A model generated the notes under the pieces. It did not search any database, was not told the DNA's origin, and was given only the letters and a program-made list of their open reading frames with translations. DNA of 64,000 bases from contig OW799235.1 of the NCBI GenBank assembly GCA_941918925.1, positions 107,649,947 to 107,713,946 on the forward strand. Reading direction: 5' to 3'. Position numbers and translations under genes: made by a program. Below, piece after piece: positions 26,247-38,098 of this stretch. The number at the start of each line of letters is the position of its first letter. Position 1 is the first letter of the stretch. Source of the stretch: Phyto melanocephala (lineage: Eukaryota; Arthropoda; Insecta; Diptera; Rhinophoridae).

Positions 26247-26256
26247 AGTAGCATAT

Positions 26257-27580
26257 GCAGTAGATATTGAATTAAATATCCAAATTCATTTTTGATGTAG
26301 TTTTTAAAACTGTTATCTGTTTATTTAAAAATTCAACTACAAGAAATTATATTCTAGATTTTATTTTTGTTGTTCTTGTGTTTTTTTTTTCTACAATTTG
26401 TTTGTATATTATATAAATATTTTTCTTAAACAAAAAACCGGTGTTAAATGTGTAATGTAACAAACTTTATTTTTGTTTAATTGTATATCTAATTTGCTGG
26501 TATTAATGTTGTTTTTTACACATCAGTGGAAGAGGTACAACCCTAATGCTCTCAAGCCATTTTGCTGCATAATTAGCTGGGAAAACATTTACACATTTAG
26601 TGAGAATTTGAATATTTTGATAAAATAATTAACGAGAATAGTGGGTCGAGTAGAGACAAACAAGGACAATATTAACTTATTATAATAAAATAATTGTAAA
26701 AACAAAACGAATATCTAAATAATTTAAGTTTGAGAACAAAAACTATTTAAATGTCACTAAATTTTTGAAAATTTCTTATACCCTGTTTTGTATATCAAGT
26801 AAACTCGAAGCGTTTATATTTATTGCATACCACAGAACATGTATGTAAGTTAAAATAGCTAAATTGTAAGTCTTAAAAATCTTATATTTGTAATACGTTA
26901 AATTAAACTTAAAACGTTCGATATAAAAATTTTCAAAAGACATAAGATTATAAAATTTTCTTAAACTTAATGTTGACATATTGCTCGGTATTTCTAAATC
27001 TATCAACCTTTTCCGGCAGTACTCCATTTAAAAATTTTACGCTTAAAATACAACATGTCCAGGGAAACCTTGCCTACATTCTTTGATTTTTTTTAATTAA
27101 AGCTCAATACAATTCCGCAGGCTGAAAATTTGGATAGTTAGTTGGGTGAGATTGCCTATCGTTGTACAAAATTTCCATTATTGTTTCAATACTACTGAAG
27201 GGCTTTTATTTTCATACTATCATGATGGCAAGCCGGGCTAGAAATATAAAGTCTTTAGGTGCAGTTTTAAGAAAAGTAAATGCCGTTTTTGCAGACACGC
27301 CATTATATACTTACATTTCTGTGTTTATCTTGCCTGAAGTCACAAATGATTGGCTTCTTTTTCACAACTGCAAATGGCTTGCCTTTTAAGAAACTTCTTG
27401 TAGAACTTTGTGTTTTTGTCTGGTTTTGTTCTGGAACATCTCAGCGTCCATCAGCCACATAAAAATCTTGTGAAAATGTTGTGAATGCTGTTGTAGTGTT
27501 AATTTTTTTTTTAATTTGAACTTAATTTTTTTGCTCGTTCTTTTGCTCTTAAGGTTTTTACCGCATTGCGAGAGAAGATG
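26257..27580. other. non-coding DNA, no supported gene
   Basis: Frames at 26776-27027 (minus), 27162-27389 and 27386-27634 (minus) overlap one another and show no family motif. GC content rises slightly around 27200-27620, which could mean an old transposon relic that I cannot name. Confidence 0.45.
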
Positions 27581-27650
27581 CTCCACACCAGGCCAATTCA
27601 TGTGCGCACAAAAAATTGTTCGTTGTTCGAACAAATTGATGGCTGGTGTG
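27581..27650. repeat. 70-bp hairpin with TCCACACCAG arms
   Basis: TCCACACCAGGCCAAT is inverted as ATTGATGGCTGGTGTGGA, with a central ATTGTTCGTTGTTCGAACAA. Likely the remnant of a small foldback element; its surroundings have no coding content. Confidence 0.45.
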
Positions 27651-27958
27651 GACCGTACGTTCCTGATACACCTTTTATTTTAATGTTCAAGTCGTCCTTA
27701 TACTGTTGAATTGGTTTTGAATATCCTTTTATTATTATTTATTCTTTTGAATATTGGATTTTGTTAAAAAGTTTTTGCTCTCCATTTTGACTGAAAACTA
27801 ATGATTTAGAACAAATTATTTCTAACATATTTTTAAAGGCTAACGCAATTAAAACAATTAATAGTTTGTTGAACCAATGATAAGTTTTGACGGAGAAACG
27901 CACTAAATTCTAGTTTGTGAATAAGTGTTTAACTGGTTTAAGTGTCAAGGGTTATTAC

Positions 27959-28245
27959 TAGGGTGATCGATTATTCGACATTTTTAAGAAACCGGTCTTC
28001 AAATAGTTTCAAACTTAAAACTTAAAAAAAACCGGTTGCTCTTTTGAAAATTTAGAAAACACCGTTTTTTTGAGTAACAAATATAGTATTGTACGTTTGG
28101 TTACAAAGATAAATGAACATAAAACTAAAAATGAAAAAAAACCGGCTTCTGTGAGTAAAAAAACCGGTGTATTCGACATTCGAAAAATTAACATTTGGAA
28201 AAAACCGCCAGGTGAAAGAGTAAAAAAACCGAATCGATCGCCCTA
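27959..28245. mobile_element. hAT-like MITE with 8-bp target duplication, ACCGGTTT repeats inside
   Basis: The ends TAGGGTGATCGATT and, on the other strand, TAGGGCGATCGATT form the inverted repeat. GTTATTAC flanks both sides (27951-27958 and 28246-28253). A TAGGG end with an 8-bp duplication fits the hAT superfamily. Inside are several AACCGG/CCGGTT motifs spaced 30-60 bases apart. Confidence 0.8.
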
Positions 28246-28253
28246 GTTATTAC

Positions 28254-30398
28254 CCAGCAAACACAAAGGTCTAATCTCAAACCTTAAAAAAAAATAATGT
28301 TTAAGAAATAAATCAAACAAAAGAAATTCCCCAAATTTAGTCGGAATTGCCATAGAATTGTTGCAATACAACTCCAAACAATTTACTTCTATTGGGAATG
28401 CAGAACATACAACAAATTACAATAAAGTTTAAATGAAAAAAAAAGCTTGAAAAGAAAATAGTTTTAAAAAAATACGAATTGTACAAAAGTAACCAAAGCT
28501 GTATAAGATCACATTTAAATGACTAGGAAATATTGCTGAAATTTGCAATATTTTTTCTTAAAAACATTTTTAAAAGACTGGACTTGAAATGTAAATTATT
28601 ATTAACATCTTAGTAAATTGAATTTTAATTTTTCGAACTTTTAAATATTAGTTTTAACCTATTAGTCTTATTTTTTCATTTTTAAAATTTGCTGGGATGC
28701 TTCAGTGTATTTTTAAAAATTAAAAACAAAATACTATTCTGTGGCAGTAAATCGGCTCAACAAAGTAAATGCTAACGGTAGGATGGATGACGATTAGGTT
28801 TGTTTTGATTTTCAACTGGACTCGGAATTTAATAATATGAAATTCTTGGGATGCATTTTTCAGTTTAAGGACATTTTATATTGTTTATTATTATTATTTT
28901 TTCGAAATTGTTTAACCGTTTCCTAATGCTGCAGTAGTACAATAATATAATGTAGGAAAAATCTTTATCCATCCCTGCTGCTGTTACAATTTATAAACAT
29001 ATTTATCAACAACCCAACAATTTTAGGTCATTAAAAGTGCGGGTCATTACTAATCAAACCTAATTAATTAATTTTGTCAAAGTGTTTAAATAAAAATATT
29101 TCTATTTCTATAAAGTAATTCTTTGTTTTCTTTTTTCTTTCTTTCTTTCTTTCTTTCTATAGTTTGATCTACACTACTATTTGTTAAAGGTTACAGCCGA
29201 ATATGCAAATTTTCTTTGTTTTCTTTTCTTTGTTTTTTCTTTCTATATGTAGTTCGATTTACACTACTATTTGTTTAAGCCTTCTATCGAAAATGCTAAT
29301 CTTTAGGCAACTGTATTTAATTAAATCGATTTATAAATTTAAGAAATATTTTGTATTTTACGGTTTTGATAAGATAATATAATTAGGTATGGGGTAAACG
29401 ACCTCCGCGATTTTGCGGACACAGATGCCCTCTTTGTCATAACCATTTGCATAATTCCAATGAACGTTTGATATTCACAAAAAAAAAAAAAATACAAAAA
29501 AAATGAATAAATTACAATTGTATTATTTATCCTTATCTTTAGGCAAATTCTATTGATATCATGTTGTGATGTTTAAGATCATACTAACACTTACTCCTTG
29601 ACCAGAGTTGTTTTTAGAACTGATTGTACAATAGCATATTTAGTCTATAATATGCGCTAAAGAATGACAGTTTATAGATGTATTAAATTTACGCCAACCA
29701 CATGTGTGTTCTTTGAAACGCAACTATCGCCATTTTAACAATTTACGGGCTTTCAATTCCCCACTTTCTTTAAACAAAATTTTCTTGAGCAATATAGCTA
29801 ATATCATAATTGCTGGCTACTCTAACAGGTTGATGTGCATTTTGAGCTAAGATGTCATTTTACGTTTCGGAAATGATGCAGGATGACACTTTCGAATCAC
29901 CAATTTTGTAGTCAGCTGAATTGAATTGTCACACTCTTCACCAAATAAATGACTCTTTATATAACAAATATTAAACTGCCTCAGCTATGCCAGACCAGCG
30001 GTTTTGAAAGTACTAAATAGATAACCCTTTACAGTCAATACCATTTAATGAACAAATATACTAATTTGTTTCGAAAGAAAATTTATACTGAAATGTATTA
30101 TTTATTTATATAATAATTGTAATCATTTTGTTTAAGTGTTATATCGCATTATAATTATAAGGAATTAAGTAATTATATTATGATTATGAGATATTAGTTG
30201 TTAATCGTCTGCGGTTATAGTATAATAATTCTTAATATTTTAATTAAGCATAATAATGAAAACCTGCAGCCATTATATGTTCTAATTATTATATGTTGAC
30301 TTTTGATTATGAGAAAAAAATTAATTCAGACAAGTTTTGCATTTGCCAATAAAAATCCTTCTCATTTTCATCCAGTCAACTTCATCTATTCTTTACAT
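28254..30398. other. non-coding AT-rich DNA
   Basis: No gene. TTTC microsatellite at 29139-29158, and a related ACTACTATTTGTT segment repeated at about 29171 and 29261, indicating a local duplication of roughly 100 bases. Confidence 0.5.
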
Positions 30399-31600
30399 GT
30401 AACAACGCTATCTTCGGCCGTGCCGAATCTAATAATACCCTTCACCTTCATGTAGGTATAATGGCCACATTGTAGCTTAGCTTAGATTTAATGTCTTATG
30501 CCATTTTGCTTAACTATTTTCGAAGCCATCTTTGATTTTGAATTTTTACACAGTTAGCTGTTTCCAGTAGTCATGCCCTTTCATTTGATCGCCATATTGT
30601 TGGATTTAGAAAAAAAAATTATGCGCCATTTTGTTTAGGATGCCACGTTGAATTTCAACTTTTTCATATATTAATACATTTTACTGGTGAAGCCCTTTCA
30701 TTTGATACCCATATTGTAGCGGTTGATGGCGATAATGTTGTTATTACAATTTTTGACTAAATATATCAGCCATTTTATTTCGGACGCCATCTTGGATTTT
30801 AACTTTAACATTGCTTACTGGCCAAGGCCCTTCATGTGATACCAATATTGGAGGCGTTAAAGTGGGTACAGTTTTAATTACTAGCTTTGACCCATTTATA
30901 AATTAGTTGTTCACCTTTTTCTAGTGGCGACCATCTTGGCTTTTGATTTTTTTTAATGTCCTATATTTTGCTTGACTACCTTTCGTTTGATCCCCATACG
31001 GTTCCTCTCTTTTGTCCAGAAGTTGAAAAAATTGATGAAAATTATTGAAGCAATTGTAGTTTTGTGCTTATATCTCAGTTAGTTTCAAATCGATTTGTAA
31101 GTTTCTCAGCAGTAATTTTTCAAGACTACGGCTTGTGTTCTGGTGTCTTTAGTATGTCCAAAAATTCATTAGAAGCTTTAATACCTTGATATATAAAAAA
31201 TATATACATATTTTTAAATTTAACAACTTTGTCGGTTATTAACTGATTATCCCAAATATTTAACAAAATCCCTAGTGGCATATCGTACCTCTCTATAAAT
31301 TAACCTAGGGCTAATAACTGTTATTTTTCGTGGTAAAAATATGGTAAAAAAGTAATGGCAGTCGTGATTTTTTGCCAAGTCATGAAAGTTATGGGGTTGT
31401 CGTGCTTGATTGACACCACAAACAGATCAAAGTAACATGTGGGGTTTTTAAAAGGTGATTTCAATCAACACACAGACAGATCGACATGGCTTATTCGATT
31501 TCCCTGATCATCAGCTTTTAGAAAATATATACTTTATGAGGTCGGAAATATATATATTGTAAAAATTACAAATGGAATGACAATAGGTGAAGGGTATAAA
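30399..31600 (+). mobile_element. long DINE-like repeat with degenerate ~120-bp internal repeats
   Basis: It opens with the CTTCGGCCGTGCCGAATCTAATAATACCC hairpin end and closes with GGTCGGAAATATATATATTG ... GGTGAAGGGTATAAAA. In place of the A/T tract it has repeated modules around CCCTTTCATTTGAT.CC.ATATTG and GCCATTTTGTTT.GG.CGCCA at about 30585, 30700 and 30825. No open frame of useful length. Confidence 0.55.
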
Positions 31601-33706
31601 AACCCACTTAATGCCAATTAAACTGTTTAAAAATATTATTAATCCTGAAAAATTACGAAATTCTTATTTACACAATAATACAAATAAAACAAAATATTTG
31701 CTTTTTATATTAACCTACTTATCACACTTCATATGTTGACAACTAGCATGCATCTATTAGATAATATTGATAATTGAAAACAAAATAATTTTAATAAATT
31801 GATCGACGGTTATGGTTACAACTAGATTTTTTTTTTTTAATTTTAATCTCTCATATTAAAAGTAATTTCTTTTTCTTTGTGTGATTGTTATAAATAGGAC
31901 TGAATGTATAATTGTTTCGTTTTCAACCTTTAATACTTGAGTGCAGTATTTTTTCTATTTGATAACATTATCTTGAATACAATTTACATATCGATTATGG
32001 TCGATTATTTTCTCGTGTTTTTTTTTTTAATTTTTACAAATTGCCAACAGCAATTTCCTTGCTTATGTAATTGTAAACAAAATATAATATTTGTTTCATT
32101 TTTAACCCTTCATCCTCTGTAAGTGTCCAGTTTGATAATGGAATTTTGTTATAACATTGAGTATGATAAAAATATAAAATTGCTTACGAAATGAACGGGA
32201 TATTACCGCTAAAACCGAGATGCCTTTCAACTATTATTTACCGGCAAATTAATACATTTACAATCTCATTTTAATTTGTTTTGCGTTTTAAAATTTCTTT
32301 AAAAGTGTTGATTGAAGTGTTTTTGTTTACTTCGCTCTCCTAACAACAGGTTTTCAATATTCGGCCGCCTATTAATTCTTATTCAATTTTTAATTTATTA
32401 TTTTGCATATATAATTGAAGGGACAACAATGGTTTTACAGAGATATACAAAACTGCGACATTGATCTTCAGTGGAACAGATTTTAAATTTGTGAATCGTA
32501 AATTAAAATTAATTTATGTTTTCTTATCGGTATTTAAAACCCTGAAGATCTGCGAATAATATTAATAAGTTTTTTTTGTGTTTTTATGTTTGAAAAAGCT
32601 TTGATAAGTCGTAAAATTTATTATCGGGTTTTACTTGGGATTTTTAAAATATCTATTTCTGTAGATAATTTAATTTTTTATCTGGTTCAATTTTTTTGTA
32701 CGCTTGTCAAATCAGGCAACTCTGTTAGCACTTGTTTTTAAGCTGATTTGCCATAGGCTAAAGGGATAAAAACGTTTGAAGATATTGTTTACATTGTGTA
32801 TGTAAACATCGATATTTTGAAGAAGAAGAGTACCTAAAAATACAATATGATTAATACTATCATATTATGATTGCTTTTAATTGCTTATTAATATTGAGTT
32901 ATTTTTGCAAATATCATTTTATAATTATAATATTTTTGTGAAAATTTTAATGAAAACTAATAAAATTTGAGCAAACACTTGGTTATTGCAACGAAAATAA
33001 TGTTGAAAAATAAATATAACTATAATATATAAACCCAACAACCAAATAAATAATATTGAAAAATTATGGGAGCATATCCTGAATAATTTAGTAAATTATG
33101 TATTAAAAGATTTTATTTTTCGGTTGCCATTATAAGCATTTAGTGTTAACCAACGGTTAACCAAATGCTAAAGGGATTAGAAAAATAAAATAAATTAAAA
33201 TTGAAAAATTGTTGGTTAGGTTTTTGAAAAAGTTTTTTATAGTTTTTTGTTTTATTTTTGAATTCTCATTTTGTTAATGAGAATTTAAAAATATAACTTA
33301 TAACGTTTTAAACTTTTTTAAGAATTTGGGTAAAGGTTTACTGATGATCTGGCATAAGCACCAGTGAAATGCATATAAACCAGCTTAAACCCAACAACCA
33401 AATAAAAAATATTAATAATATATGTGTTTACAAAATATAATTGTAGAGAATATAATATGATCATTATGATAATATCGTAACTAAGTTCTGCTGTGCCTGT
33501 AATATAAAACTAATTAAGTGCGCACTGTAACCAAGCTTTTATAATTAAACGGCACCGCATACCATACATTTAGTCAAATAATTAACTTCTTACTTAAGGT
33601 AACATTCTCGTAACATGTTATTTCTCAGAATTGTCTAGTCGATTGACTATAGAGATTATGCTATTAATTGTCTTTGAATTATTACATCCGTTTTTTAAGT
33701 GAAGTC
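31601..33706. other. non-coding AT-rich DNA with small palindromes
   Basis: No coding content. ATATTGTTTACATTGTGTAT then GTAAACATCGATATT near 32782-32816 makes a short hairpin, besides the one at 33133. Confidence 0.5.
33133..33169. repeat. hairpin GCATTTAGTGTTAACC/GGTTAACCAAATGC
   Basis: Arms of about 15 bases around CAA form a strong local palindrome. Nearby, AAACCCAACAACCAAATAAA occurs twice in direct orientation (33041 and 33388), which suggests a duplicated small repeat. Confidence 0.45.
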
Positions 33707-33709
33707 TTA

Positions 33710-33929
33710 GGGCCATTATTACAACTTGCCGTTAGCTAAAGGCAGGATTTTGCCGGACAGATAAATGGGCTTGCATTACAAAACCCTTAATTCATTATTT
33801 TTGTATCCATTAAATATTATTAAAATTAATAATAATAACCATAAAAAATGGAAGTTGTAATAATGCAAAGCTATTTATCGGGCAGACAAAATCCTACCTT
33901 TAACTAAAGGCAAGTTGTAATAATGGCCC
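33710..33929. mobile_element. PIF/Harbinger-like MITE with TTA target duplication
   Basis: GGGCCATTATTACAACTTGC at the left is matched exactly in the inverted right end. The similarity extends with a few mismatches for about 75 bases (GCTAAAGGCAGGATTTTG against GTTAAAGGTAGGATTTTG). TTA flanks both sides (33707-33709 and 33930-33932). GGG ends with a TTA duplication fit PIF/Harbinger. Confidence 0.75.
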
Positions 33930-33985
33930 TTAGTATGTTATTTCAATTAAAAGTTGAACACTAGAGCTAAGGTGGTACGCACACA

Positions 33986-35232
33986 CAAGGAAGATTACTA
34001 TATTCGGCAGGGCCGAATCTAATAATACCCTTCACCATCATGTACATAGGTAAAGTGATGTTATCGTAGCTTAGCCCACATTTCCGATCTAATGTCATAC
34101 AATGTTTTTTTTTTTAATATTTCCCGCACTATCTTCTATTTTGAATTTTTATGTAGTTACTTGTATTCTACAAGTCTAGCCCTTTCATTTGATATCCATA
34201 TTGATTGGATTGAGAAAAAATTATTCGCCGTTTTGTTTAGGGCGCCATCTGGGATTTTAATTTTTTCATAGCTTATTGTATTCTACTGGTTAGGCCTTTT
34301 CGTTTGATACCAATGTTGTGAAGGGAGAATGGCCGTAATTACTCTATTTGATCCATACATATGTATATTCGCCATTGTGCTTCGCACGCCATTTTATATA
34401 TTATTTTTTTTTCATAATTTACTGTATTCTTCTTGTCAAGCCCTCTCGTTTAATACCAATATTAAGCGGGCTTCAGCGCGTACTTTTTTAATTGCCAGAT
34501 TTTACCCATATATATTTTGTACGCCATTTTGTAGTGTCGGCCATGATGAATATAAATTTTTTGTAGTGTATTTTATTTTAATAGTATTGCCCTTTCTCTG
34601 TTTACAAATATTTAATATTATGTTCCGTATTGACTCTGTCGATTGTCTAGAAGCTGCAAAAGATTGATTTTCGTTTGTAAATTTTAGAGAAAACACCAAA
34701 GCATTTGTATTTTTGTGCTTATATCTCAGTTTCAAACCTATTTGCCTGTTTTTGGCAGCAATTCGAGGCTACAGTCTCGCAATTAATTAGAAACTTAATT
34801 AAAAGATTTCTATATATTTTTAAAAATTATTTTTGTCCATAACTTTGCCGAATAGTGACAGATTTGTTTAAAAATGTTTATAAATACCGCTGGAGGCGTG
34901 TCATGTAGCAGAAGTGTCTATAAATTATCCTAGGGCTAAAAGTTGTTGATGATTAATGGTAAAAATATGAGAAAAAACAGAGGAAGTTTTGTTTATTTGA
35001 TTATAGCTCAAAAAGTAACGCGTGAATTGTGCTGGATTTCAATAGCGATTCGTTTCCATGGATTTTTTTTCCAAATAATTGATAACACGTACAGATCTGT
35101 GCAACATGCGCAGACCTCTAAAATTTAATTTTAGTCATTACACCGACAGAAAGTTATTGGTCAATCTACTCGTTTATTTATATGCTTTCAGATAGTGTAT
35201 ACTATATGGTGTCGGAAATGAATATTGTCAAA
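33986..35232 (+). mobile_element. long DINE-like repeat, second copy
   Basis: ATTCGGCAGGGCCGAATCTA at the left, modules with CCCTTTCATTTGATATCC, GCCGTTTTGTTTAGGGCGCC and GGCCTTTTCGTTTGATACCA in the centre, and GGTGTCGGAAATGAATATTG at the right, where it stops without the GTGAAGGGTATA end. Open frames at 34329-34667 and 34502-34735 are incidental to the repeat. Confidence 0.55.
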
Positions 35233-35624
35233 CAATATATAGCCTCGGCACCGCAAGGTGCAGTCACCTTTTTAAAAGTTTTCTTGGGGTCAATGGCCTT
35301 TAAAGCAAAAATTCGCCATTAATATTCCAATTTAAGATCTAAGAGTAAATGCCAAAGATATAACGAATAATTTTAAATTGTCATGCAGAAAAAAATACTT
35401 TCTGTTCAAAGGTGTACGTTGACCTGTTTATTCGATGCCGTTTAATACCTTCTAATACTCTATTTCTGTACCAAAAAGAAAAAATTGCTTAAGTCGACAT
35501 AAGCTAAAATTGCGGATTTTAAAACTACCATTAGGAAAATTTTCACCTATTTTGGGCAACTTTACAGGAAGTTATAGCGTAAAAACTAATTGCCTTAATT
35601 TTTTCAAAAAACAATATCATTTGG

Positions 35625-36262
35625 AACAAGTAAGAGGGCTATATTCGGCCGTGCTGAATCTTATATACCCATCACAACGTGTAGTCTTGCAATACCAATT
35701 GTTTGTTCACCATTCATCTCATATGAAATACGTACATACATATATAAAAAACATACATATATAAAAATATCCCATTGTAAAATTATAAATTTACGTATGT
35801 GTGTTAAAAACAATATAAAAAAAATTTAAATATAAATAATAAATATAAAACAAAAAAAAAAAAAAAAAATAAAAATATAAATAATATATAAAATAAAAAA
35901 TAATTAAAAAATAAAAAAAATATATAAAAAAAAAAAAAAAAATTTTTTTTGGCTCAGCTGGGATTCGATGCCACGTTTACTTTAACCAGTATACACGTTT
36001 GTATGTATGTATGTTGTTGTTGTAATGTTGTTTTTGTGAAAAAAAAAATCGAGGTGGTCGTGGTTTTTTGCTCATATCTCAGTTTATGTACCGATGTTTC
36101 TGATTTTCCGATCTACTCCCAAATATTTCTGATATTTAAATACCTCACCCGGGTCCAGGCGATATCGGGGGGCTTCAAAAAGTTGATTTCAACATACAGA
36201 CAGACTGACAGAGCTTAATCGACTCCCCTATTCATAAGCTTTCAGAAAATATATACTCTATG
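35625..36262 (+). mobile_element. Helentron/DINE-1-like repeat, right end truncated
   Basis: It starts AACAAGTAAGAGGGCTATATTCGGCCGTGCTGAATC, the hairpin end with one mismatch. It then has the A/T-only tract (35800-35945) and CAGCTGGGATTCGATGCCAC, and ends within CTTTCAGAAAATATATACTC. The final GGGGTCGGAAATG part is missing, so this copy is broken at about 36262. Confidence 0.6.
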
Positions 36263-36298
36263 ATAATAACTTATTTAAACTTATAATTTAGCGAAATA

Positions 36299-36796
36299 CA
36301 GTGCAGTCGCAATAACGGGAACACCGCCTAACATGAACAATATTGTGTTAACGTTGACTGTAACGTGAACAAACACAAAAAGCTCTATAACGTAAACAAT
36401 TTGCATATGTTTTTTTAGCATGTATTTTCCATTGAAATATTTTAATTTATATTTTTAAAGTTTAGTATTTTTGTATGGCAACGAAAATTTAAATATTTTT
36501 CTTATAAGAAGAGCTGAATCAATCGGCATAAGTGTAAAACGATCGAAATGTTTGAAGTTAATGGAAAAGGCAGGCATTTTAAATAGTTTGCAAAAAGAAA
36601 TCTCATGACCTTTGTAATGAATTTTAATAAATAATTTCAGTTTTATATTTTAGTAATCCAAACAGTAATAAAAGAACTTCCAGAGTGTAAAACACAGGTT
36701 TATATTGAAAACTTTTAAGATTTTTTCATGAAATTCGTCATTCGCTAACTTGAACTGCTTAGTTTTTAATTACTTCACGTTACACCGCGTGCACTG
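36299..36796. mobile_element. pogo/Tigger-like MITE with TA target
   Basis: CAGTGCAGTCGCAATAACGG at the left and, on the other strand, CAGTGCACGCGGTGTAACGT at the right, both next to TA (36297-36298, 36797-36798). The left end repeats the motif TAACGTGAAC or close variants four times within 110 bases, which would suit transposase binding. About 498 bp, with no clear transposase frame. Confidence 0.65.
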
Positions 36797-37703
36797 TATA
36801 CGAAAATAAATATGCTCTTTAGTTTGTAGAGCGCAGACTTCATATAACAGTTTTTATTTTAAAGCGAATCAATTTTTTAATATCTACTCAAACATTTAAA
36901 ATGCTTTCCTGAAAAACTGTAAACAGTATTTCCTTATTGCCACAGATTTTATTTAATAATTGTTTTTTTGTTCATTGTATTGGCCAACTATAACGTTCTT
37001 AATTTTTTATTTTTAATTACACATACATACATATGTATTGTATTGCAATTTCTTTTAATTTTAATTGTAAATTAAATGTATTGTTTAATTGCTGTATTGT
37101 TGAAATATAATACATTGACCGGCTGTAACGTACTTAATTGTTGTCTAATTTTGTGTACATATGTATGTGTAGGTAAATTAAAAGTAGCAACTTCTTTTTA
37201 ATTGCAAACACAACATACTGTTTGTTTCGTTTCTCTCAACTTAAACTCTTACGGTCTAATTCATAAACTCTCAAACAACTTTATAAGATGTTAATAAGCA
37301 AAAGTCACAAAAATTGTATTCATAATCATTAAAAAGCGCTATTAAACTTTTATAAACCCTTAATAACTTTCAGATATTTATTGTAGCTTCAAGCCTACTC
37401 TAAACCTTTTAAAGTTGACATGTGAGATGTGAAAACATTTTTTCGTGTATTTATTAAAATTTTTCTTTAATTTTTAATACACAATGTAAAAATCGACTAA
37501 GTACAATGTATGCAATAAATTTAATTTCTACAATCAGTTACTACATAGAAGTCATTAAAAAATAGGTGCATAATAATTACAAACTTTTTTATTAACCAAA
37601 ACAATATAGAGTTGTACAACCAAAAACAACTTATTCGGTATTTGAATACTTGCTGCACTCGTTGACAAAAAAAAAATATCGTCTAGATTTCTGTCTAACA
37701 TTT

Positions 37704-38098
37704 TTTATACCCTTTACACTATGAAAAAGGGTATATATAGGTTTGTCATTCCGTATGAAATTTCTACAATTTTAATTTCCGACCCCATAAAGTATATATT
37801 TTCTGAAAGCTTATGATAAGGGAAGTCGATTAAGCTTTGTCAGTCTGTCCGTGTGTATGTTAAAGTCTACTTTTTGTTTTATTTTTTTTAATTTTTTATT
37901 TTTATTATTTTTATTTATTTATATTTATTTTTTATATTATTTTTTTATATATTTTTGAATAATTTTTTTTTGTATATATATATTTTTATTTTTTTAATAT
38001 TTTTTTTTAAATTTTTTTTTTTTTTAACGTAAACTCACTTTATATTTTACGGTATGTTTTAATTCGGCACCGCCGAATATAGCACTCTTCCTTGTTTA
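37704..38098 (-). mobile_element. Helentron/DINE-1-like repeat, internally deleted
   Basis: It opens TATACCCTTTACACTATGAA and carries TTTCCGACCCCATAAAGTAT. It jumps after GTCTGTCCGTGTGTATG straight into a poly-T tract and closes with the ATTCGGCACCGCCGAAT hairpin at about 38060-38078. At 395 bp it lacks about half of the 4069 copy. Confidence 0.6.

Noticed and set aside
26776..27027. 83-codon minus-strand open frame starting MEYCRKRLIDLEIPS
   Set aside because: No recognised family, and nothing around it suggests an exon. It could be a decayed transposon piece but there is not enough to annotate it.
34329..34667. 112-codon open frame
   Set aside because: It lies wholly inside a long DINE-like repeat, and the opposite strand is also open over part of it.
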